Assembly: GCA_003161495.1 (NCBI GenBank)
Contig: PMOP01000120.1
Location: forward strand, 1-9,817
DNA: 9,817 nucleotides
Source of the DNA: Acidobacteriota bacterium
GTDB taxonomy: Bacteria > Acidobacteriota > Terriglobia > Acidiferrales > UBA7541
Reading direction: 5' to 3'
Part shown: one piece after another, positions 5,353 to 9,817 of the stretch
Position numbering within the stretch: position 1 is the first letter of the stretch
How the letters are laid out: each line of letters opens with the position of its first letter
Position numbers and translations under genes: made by a program
The notes under the pieces: generated by a model
Told to the model about the DNA's origin: nothing
Databases searched by the model: none
What the model saw: the letters and a program-made list of their open reading frames with translations, nothing else

Positions 5353-6645
5353 TTGAAAAAAAACCGAACCATTTATCTCGTGGCAATGGGAGCGACACTG
5401 CTCGCCGGATGTCTCGGCAAGAAAACCGTGGCGCCGGTTGCGGGAACCTCCGCCGAGCCCGACTCGGTCCTGTATAACAAGGCCAGCAATGACATCAAGC
5501 ACGGCAGATATTCCGTGGGCCGCCTGGCTCTGCAAACCCTGATCAATACTTACCCGGACAGCGAATTCCTGGCCAAAGCAAAACTGGAGATCGCGGAATC
5601 CTACTACAGAGAGGGTGGAACCGCGGGGCTCAAGCAATCTATAGTGGAATGCAAGGATTTCATCACGTTCTTCCCGTTCCTCGATGAATCGGCGAACTGC
5701 CAGCTGCAGATTGCCATGGCGCATTACCGGCAGATGGAAAAGCCGGATCGCGATCACGCCGAAGCCGTGCAAGCCGAGGCCGAATTCCAGACGTTCCTGG
5801 AAAAATATCCCAACAGCGCCCTGCTTCCCCAGGCTGAGCAGCACCTGCGCGATGTGCAGGAAGTTCTGGCGGAGGGCAATTTCCGAGTCGCCAGCTTTTA
5901 TTACGTACGCGCCGCGTACAGAGCCGCGGGCGCCCGCCTGATCGAATTGACCAATCGTTATCCCTTGTACAGCGAAGCGGATCACGCCAACTGGATGCTC
6001 GGGCAGATTTACGAAAAGAGCGAGCACAACGATATTGCCGCGAAGTATTACAGCAGGATCGTAAAGGACTATCCGCTTTCTCCGCTCGCGGGCGATGCGA
6101 AGAGCAGGCTCGTCAAATTCGGCGTTCCGGTTCCTCCCGCCGATCCCACCGCGCTCGCGCGAATGCAAAAGGAACAAGCGACCGACCGGGCTGGATTCGT
6201 GAAGCGATCCGTGACTTTCCTGAAATCGGGTCCCGATGTATCGACCGCGGCGCGGAATGGCGCGCCGACCATGACGCCTGCCAGCGAATCCGGCGATGAG
6301 ACCATCGGTTTCGGATTGCAGCCAAACGCAAATGCGGCCACAGGCTCCAGCATAGGGAGCACGGCTGCGGTGGAAACCGTTACGCCGGGAAGCCCGGACG
6401 CACTGCCTCAGACGCCCGCGGCTACGCCCGCGCCGGATGCGGCTCCAGCGGCAACGGACCCAGCGCAACCCGGAAGCGCTACGACTCCCGCGACGACGGG
6501 CACAACGCAACCTGCGGCTAGCGGTTCGAGTGATTCGAGCACCACGCAGCCGGCAGACTCCACGACTCCGGCAACGCCGGCCAATACGAATCGGGAATCC
6601 ACCAGCAAGAAAAAGAGTGGCCTCCGAAAGCTCATCCCCTTTTAG
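5353..6645 (+). CDS. bamD: BamD/YfiO-like outer-membrane assembly lipoprotein with TPR repeats
   Basis: BamD is the essential lipoprotein partner of BamA in the machine that folds beta-barrel proteins into the outer membrane. The 430-residue product begins with a lipoprotein signal: KKNR, a hydrophobic stretch, and a lipobox LLAGC with Cys20 as the lipidation site. TPR-like helices run from about residue 36 to 257, with family-typical segments such as LYNKASNDIKHGRYSVGRL, INTYPDSEFLAKAKL, FLEKYPNSALLPQAE and IVKDYPLSPLAGDAK. From about 290 to 415 the chain is low-complexity and rich in Ala, Thr, Pro and Ser, ending in a basic tail KKKSGLRKLIPF. Most BamD proteins are about 240-280 residues, so this tail is an extension. 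The start is a TTG at 5353, the first possible start after an in-frame stop (5344), with AGGAG 11 bases upstream. The C-terminal extension has no assigned role. Confidence 0.85.
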   Translation: MKKNRTIYLVAMGATLLAGCLGKKTVAPVAGTSAEPDSVLYNKASNDIKHGRYSVGRLALQTLINTYPDSEFLAKAKLEIAESYYREGGTAGLKQSIVECKDFITFFPFLDESANCQLQIAMAHYRQMEKPDRDHAEAVQAEAEFQTFLEKYPNSALLPQAEQHLRDVQEVLAEGNFRVASFYYVRAAYRAAGARLIELTNRYPLYSEADHANWMLGQIYEKSEHNDIAAKYYSRIVKDYPLSPLAGDAKSRLVKFGVPVPPADPTALARMQKEQATDRAGFVKRSVTFLKSGPDVSTAARNGAPTMTPASESGDETIGFGLQPNANAATGSSIGSTAAVETVTPGSPDALPQTPAATPAPDAAPAATDPAQPGSATTPATTGTTQPAASGSSDSSTTQPADSTTPATPANTNRESTSKKKSGLRKLIPF

Positions 6646-6754
6646 CTGTTTTCCATTCATTCACCTCTGCCACGCTTGCCCCGAGGCCTCTCTGGGTCGG
6701 GTACTGTTCCTGAGGACAACTAGTTCATTCAGACACACGCCTGTTTGGTCTTTA

Positions 6755-6783
6755 TTGACTCAGCCAGATCATGGTGTTACGAA
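6755..6783 (+). promoter_or_regulatory. Sigma70-type promoter for the response regulator gene
   Basis: TTGACT (6755-6760) matches the -35 consensus at five of six positions. A 17-base spacer leads to TACGAA (6778-6783), a moderate -10. The predicted start near 6790 gives a leader of roughly 64 bases containing a hairpin and the GGGAGG ribosome site. Read by eye only. Confidence 0.45.
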
Positions 6784-6807
6784 TGGTCTAGGGTTTCCGT
6801 GCGCCCT

Positions 6808-6831
6808 GGCGCAAAAGGCCATATTTGCGCC
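6808..6831 (+). promoter_or_regulatory. Hairpin in the leader of the response regulator gene
   Basis: GGCGCAAA (6808-6815) and TTTGCGCC (6824-6831) are perfect 8-bp inverted arms around the loop AGGCCATA. The stem ends nine bases before the GGGAGG ribosome site (6841-6846). The left arm can also pair with GCGCC at 6801-6805, giving a mutually exclusive fold. There is no T tract after it, so it is not an ordinary terminator. It could influence translation or message stability. Confidence 0.5.
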
Positions 6832-6853
6832 CTCGTAATTGGGAGGACGGCCC

Positions 6854-8470
6854 GTGGCAAAGATTCTGGTAGCCGACGACAATAGCAACGTCCAGAAGAC
6901 GGTAGCGCTAGCCTTGTCCGAACTGGGTGTGGATGTTGTTGCCGTAAACAATGGCGACGCCGCCGTCAGGAAGCTCGCCGATATTGCTCCCGATCTCGTT
7001 CTGGCCGACATTTTTATGCCGGTGCGCAATGGCTATGAAGTCTGCGAATACATCAAGAACGATTCGCGTTTCTCGCACGTGCCCGTGGTGCTGCTCGTAG
7101 GAGCCTTTGACCCTCTGGATGAACGCGAAGCGCAGCGCGTTGGCGCGGACGGAATTCTAAAAAAGCCATTCGTTCCGCCCGACCCGTTGATCACGATGGT
7201 GAAGACGCTGCTGGAGCGAGCTGGGTCCGACCGTCTCGTGGCCGTGGCGGCTTCCAAGCCCGCGGCTGCCGTACAAGCCAAGGCTGGCGGGGTCGCAACC
7301 GCAATTGAGGATCATCCTGTCCAGCAAGCACCGGAAGAATCGCATCATGAGGAAGAATTTCAGCCGCCCGTTGACCGCGTGTCTTTTGGCGAAGGGGAAC
7401 ATCCGATTGCGTTTGGGCAGCTTTTAGATCCTCCGTCAAAGGAAACGCCAAGCGCGGGAACCGGAGTGCTCGATCCGGTTGACGACGAACAGGTAATGAC
7501 AAGTTCTCGCGACGCGGCATTGGGGGACCCGATTTTTTGGAAAGCCGGCGAGGCCGAACCGGAGACGGAAAAGGAAAATTCAGAAGAAGACGAAGCAGAC
7601 ATTTCACCCAGTCTTCCCGCAGCCGCATGGAAACCGGACCAGAAGACCGCGCCTGTTCGCGAGGAACCTGAAGAAATGATTCAACCCGTCGAGCCATTTG
7701 AGCTCGTGCGGGACCAGGAAGACGCCGACCAAACTACGGTCGTGGAAACGTCTATTCTGCAAGATGCGGCTTCGCAAGCTTCCCTGAACGTGGAAGCCGG
7801 AAAGCCGGATGATCTCGCTGCCAATCCAATCGAATGGATGGCCACGGCTCCTTCCCTGCCCGTTGAGGAAACTTCGGAGGCGGCTCCGGAAGGAAGCACA
7901 GCAGAGCCAGACGCCGCTGAAGAAATTCACGAAAACGAAGCAGTCAGCCTGGAACCTGCTCCTGTAATGGCCGTGCCTGAGCCCTCCGCATCGGTTGTGC
8001 TTCCGGCCTCGCTGCCGAGTTCGATTCCAGCGCCATCGCCGGGACTGCCCAAACTGGCAATGCCTGCGGAGCTGGAAGCAAAAATCGCCGTCGAGATTCA
8101 AGACACTCTCAAAGCGCAATCTTTCCTCAAGCCTGTGGATCAAAGCACCGAGGATACGGCGCGTTCGATTCCGTCGAAGGATTGGGCGGATTTAGCTGCG
8201 AGCCTTCAGTTTAAACCGATCGAATTTGGGATAGAAAAATCAAAGCCCGCGCCCGCTTCTGCCGGGCCGATTCCCGCGGCGACCCCGGCAAATGGCCAGT
8301 CCGTGCCGGCGAGCTCCACGCCGTCTGTTCCGCCGGATCCTGCTTTGGTTGAGGCGGTGGTTCAGCGCATTCTGGATAAGATGCGTCCGCAAGTAGTGGA
8401 TATCATCACCAAGGAATTCTTGCGGCCGATCGTTCAAGCCCTCGTGCACCGCGAAATTGAGAAGCAGTAA
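6854..8470 (+). CDS. Response regulator with CheY-like receiver, long acidic linker and conserved-looking helical tail
   Basis: The product has 538 residues. Residues 1-120 form a CheY-like receiver: the acidic pocket Asp8-Asp9 (ILVADDN), the phosphoacceptor Asp52 (LVLADIFMP) and Lys104 (ILKKPF) are all present. The usual switch Thr/Ser is Val82 and the usual switch aromatic is Ile101. Residues of about 125-485 are low-complexity, rich in Glu, Asp, Pro and Ala, and probably disordered, with possible short motifs such as LPKLAMPAELEAKIA. The last 50 residues (PALVEAVVQRILDKMRPQV through VHREIEKQ) look like two or three amphipathic helices. No DNA-binding domain or enzymatic output is present. 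The start is the GTG at 6854, with GGGAGG seven bases upstream; an in-frame TTG at 6839 overlaps poorly with any ribosome site. It may act as a localisation or signalling scaffold; no histidine kinase is adjacent. Confidence 0.88.
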   Translation: MAKILVADDNSNVQKTVALALSELGVDVVAVNNGDAAVRKLADIAPDLVLADIFMPVRNGYEVCEYIKNDSRFSHVPVVLLVGAFDPLDEREAQRVGADGILKKPFVPPDPLITMVKTLLERAGSDRLVAVAASKPAAAVQAKAGGVATAIEDHPVQQAPEESHHEEEFQPPVDRVSFGEGEHPIAFGQLLDPPSKETPSAGTGVLDPVDDEQVMTSSRDAALGDPIFWKAGEAEPETEKENSEEDEADISPSLPAAAWKPDQKTAPVREEPEEMIQPVEPFELVRDQEDADQTTVVETSILQDAASQASLNVEAGKPDDLAANPIEWMATAPSLPVEETSEAAPEGSTAEPDAAEEIHENEAVSLEPAPVMAVPEPSASVVLPASLPSSIPAPSPGLPKLAMPAELEAKIAVEIQDTLKAQSFLKPVDQSTEDTARSIPSKDWADLAASLQFKPIEFGIEKSKPAPASAGPIPAATPANGQSVPASSTPSVPPDPALVEAVVQRILDKMRPQVVDIITKEFLRPIVQALVHREIEKQ

Positions 8471-8492
8471 GATCTCAATCTCTACGCTTTTT
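8456..8492 (+). terminator. Weak intrinsic terminator candidate after the response regulator gene
   Basis: ATTGAGA (8456-8462) and TCTCAAT (8473-8479) are perfect 7-bp arms flanking the stop codon, followed by a T tract (GCTTTTTCTTTTC from 8486). The stem is AT-rich and lies about eight bases from the T run, so termination would be inefficient if real. A second T run follows at 8514-8520. Confidence 0.28.
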
Positions 8493-8543
8493 CTTTTCAA
8501 ATCCAAATAAATTGTTTTTTCTTAGCGCTCCGGGAAGGCGCAT

Positions 8544-8572
8544 TTGACCGTCTGCGCGAGCGTCCGTATAGT
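8544..8572 (+). promoter_or_regulatory. Sigma70-type promoter for valS
   Basis: TTGACC (8544-8549), a 17-base spacer and TATAGT (8567-8572) form a near-consensus housekeeping promoter. Transcription would start near 8579, about 22 bases before the valS ATG. The leader is too short for a T-box riboswitch, so tRNA-sensing regulation at this point is not supported. Confidence 0.65.
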
Positions 8573-8600
8573 TATTCTCTTACCTACAGGTCTGGAGAAC

Positions 8601-9817
8601 ATGCCGAGAGAAATTCCCAAGGCTTACGAGCCGCAACTGATTGAGCAAAAGTGGGCGAAGAAATGGGCGGAAGAAAACCTGTTTCGCGCCGACGTGAATG
8701 CGCCGGGCCCCGTTTTCTCCATCGTCATTCCGCCGCCGAACGTGACCGGGTCGCTGCACATTGGGCACATGCTCGATCACACGGAGATCGATATCCTGAC
8801 GCGCTGGCGCCGCATGCAGGGCTACAACACGCTCTATCTGCCGGGGACCGATCATGCGGGAATTTCGACGCAGCGCGTGGTGGTGCGCCAGCTTGCCGCG
8901 CAAGGAATCAATTATCGCGACCTGGGCCGCGAAGCGTTTGAGAAAAAAGTCTGGGAATGGAAGGCGGAATCCGGCGGCAAGATCACGCGGCAAATGCTGC
9001 AGCTGGGCGAAAGCTGCGACTGGACGCGCGAACGGTTCACGCTTTCGCCGGAGTTGTCGCGCGCCGTTACGGAAGTTTTCGTGCGCCTGTATGAGGATGG
9101 GCTGATCTATCGCGGGCATTACATCGTGAATTGGTGCCCGCAATGCCGCACCGCGATCAGCGATCTCGAAACCGTGCACGAGGAACGTCAAGGCCACCTC
9201 TGGCACATTCGCTACCCGATTGTGGGGACGAACGAATCCGTCATCGTGGCCACCACGCGGCCCGAAACGATGCTGGGGGATACGGCCGTGGCCGTTCATC
9301 CGAGCGATCCGCGCTACCAGCATTTGATTGGAAAAATGGTTTTGCTTCCGCTTGTGAACCGCGAAATTCCCATCGTGGACGATTTTGTCGTGGACCGCGA
9401 CTTTGGCACGGGCGCGGTGAAAGTGACTCCGGCGCATGATCCGAACGACTTTGAAATCGGTCGCCGCCACAATCTACCCGAAATCGACGTCATGACCGAC
9501 GACGCGAAAATGAGCGCCGCGGCGGGGCCTTACGCAGGACTCGATCGATTCGAGGCGAGGAAGCGCGTGGTTGCGGACCTTGAGGCTGCCGGGCTGCTCG
9601 AGAAAATTGTCGACCATACGCACGCCGTCGGAGCTTGCGACCGCTGCGGGACGATTATCGAGCCGCGCGCTTCGACGCAGTGGTTTGTGAAAATGAAGCC
9701 GCTGGCCGAGCCCGCGATTGCGGCCGTTGAGCGCGGCGACATCGAAATTGTGCCCGACAATCGCCGCACCGAATATTTCGAGTGGATGCGCAACATTCGC
9801 GACTGGTGCATCTCGCG
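8601..9817 (+). CDS. valS: Valyl-tRNA synthetase, N-terminal part (cut by window end)
   Basis: ValRS attaches valine to tRNA-Val using ATP, and edits mischarged threonine. About 405 codons are visible and the frame runs off the right edge; a full protein is usually about 880-950 residues. The class I signature PPPNVTGSLHIGHM places the HIGH motif at residues 53-56. LPGTDHAGISTQ follows, a segment typical of ValRS. Two Cys pairs, NWCPQC (179/182) and CDRCG (346/349), look like zinc knuckles. The CP1 editing domain is seen in VATTRPETMLGDTAVAVHP (from 216) and FGTGAVKVTPAHDPNDFE. The last visible residues, NIRDWCISR, are the return to the catalytic core just before the usual QLWWGH. The KMSKS loop and anticodon-binding domain lie outside. 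The ATG at 8601 has GGAG close upstream and aligns with family N-termini. Confidence 0.96.
   Translation, partial: MPREIPKAYEPQLIEQKWAKKWAEENLFRADVNAPGPVFSIVIPPPNVTGSLHIGHMLDHTEIDILTRWRRMQGYNTLYLPGTDHAGISTQRVVVRQLAAQGINYRDLGREAFEKKVWEWKAESGGKITRQMLQLGESCDWTRERFTLSPELSRAVTEVFVRLYEDGLIYRGHYIVNWCPQCRTAISDLETVHEERQGHLWHIRYPIVGTNESVIVATTRPETMLGDTAVAVHPSDPRYQHLIGKMVLLPLVNREIPIVDDFVVDRDFGTGAVKVTPAHDPNDFEIGRRHNLPEIDVMTDDAKMSAAAGPYAGLDRFEARKRVVADLEAAGLLEKIVDHTHAVGACDRCGTIIEPRASTQWFVKMKPLAEPAIAAVERGDIEIVPDNRRTEYFEWMRNIRDWCIS

Noticed and set aside
5161..6660. A 499-codon open frame on the minus strand opposite the bamD-like gene
   Set aside because: It is longer than bamD itself but is Arg-rich with no recognisable domain. 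The plus strand holds a clear lipoprotein signal and TPR pattern. Long antisense frames are common in GC-rich coding DNA.
8525..8541. GCGC...GCGC hairpin as a terminator before valS
   Set aside because: The stem is only four base pairs and it abuts the -35 element with no T run.
8471..8600. T-box riboswitch or tRNA-like leader upstream of valS
   Set aside because: The best promoter leaves a leader of only about 22 bases, and no T-box sequence or specifier structure is visible.
8580..9470. A 296-codon minus-strand open frame opposite valS
   Set aside because: valS is unmistakable on the plus strand. The antisense product is His/Arg-rich and has no ribosome site or motif support.

Overview
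The window is a GC-rich bacterial chromosomal segment with tightly packed genes. It most likely comes from an Acidobacteriota (Terriglobia/Koribacter-like) genome. That assignment is an inference. It rests on the gene order rsmB - PASTA anchor protein - rpe - BamD-like lipoprotein, on the Gram-negative outer-membrane lipoprotein, and on the style of the ECF sigma unit and of the response regulator with a long acidic tail. I could not run a search to confirm it.

Left part, minus strand (1-1366). A small unit reads leftwards: a three-helix membrane protein (642-1220), an ECF sigma factor (38-628), and the first codons of another gene (from 41, off the left edge). This last gene overlaps the sigma stop codon as ATGA and is probably the anti-sigma factor. 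Upstream of the unit is an ECF-type promoter-like sequence (GGAACT, 16 nt, CGAT) embedded in nested inverted repeats, which suggests the sigma factor controls its own operon. A 14-codon open frame with a near-perfect Shine-Dalgarno sequence lies further upstream.

Toxin-antitoxin module, minus strand (1438-2132). An AbrB-fold VapB antitoxin and a PIN-domain VapC toxin are separated by one base. A perfect 7-bp dyad sits exactly on the predicted vapB promoter, as expected for autorepression, and the predicted transcript would be nearly leaderless.

Housekeeping cluster, plus strand (2254-6645). It holds RsmB (16S rRNA m5C967 methyltransferase), a membrane-anchored protein with three PASTA domains, ribulose-phosphate 3-epimerase, and a BamD/YfiO-like TPR lipoprotein with an unusual Thr/Ala/Pro-rich tail. 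The gap between rsmB and the PASTA gene holds a CACAGAGG-type repeat in direct and inverted copies.

Right part, plus strand (6646-9817). A response regulator has its own sigma70-type promoter and a leader hairpin. It combines a CheY-like receiver, a long acidic Pro/Glu/Ala-rich linker and a C-terminal helical segment that recalls PopZ-like tails. Its phosphorylation residues are intact but both switch residues are replaced. Next comes valS (valyl-tRNA synthetase), with a good promoter, cut by the right edge after about 405 codons.

No tRNA, rRNA, CRISPR array, insertion sequence or transposase was seen. No stretch longer than about 220 bases lacks a gene. Nothing here clearly amounts to a wholly new system. 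The most distinctive elements are the response regulator architecture, the ECF operon with its dyad-embedded promoter, and the dispersed-type intergenic repeat.
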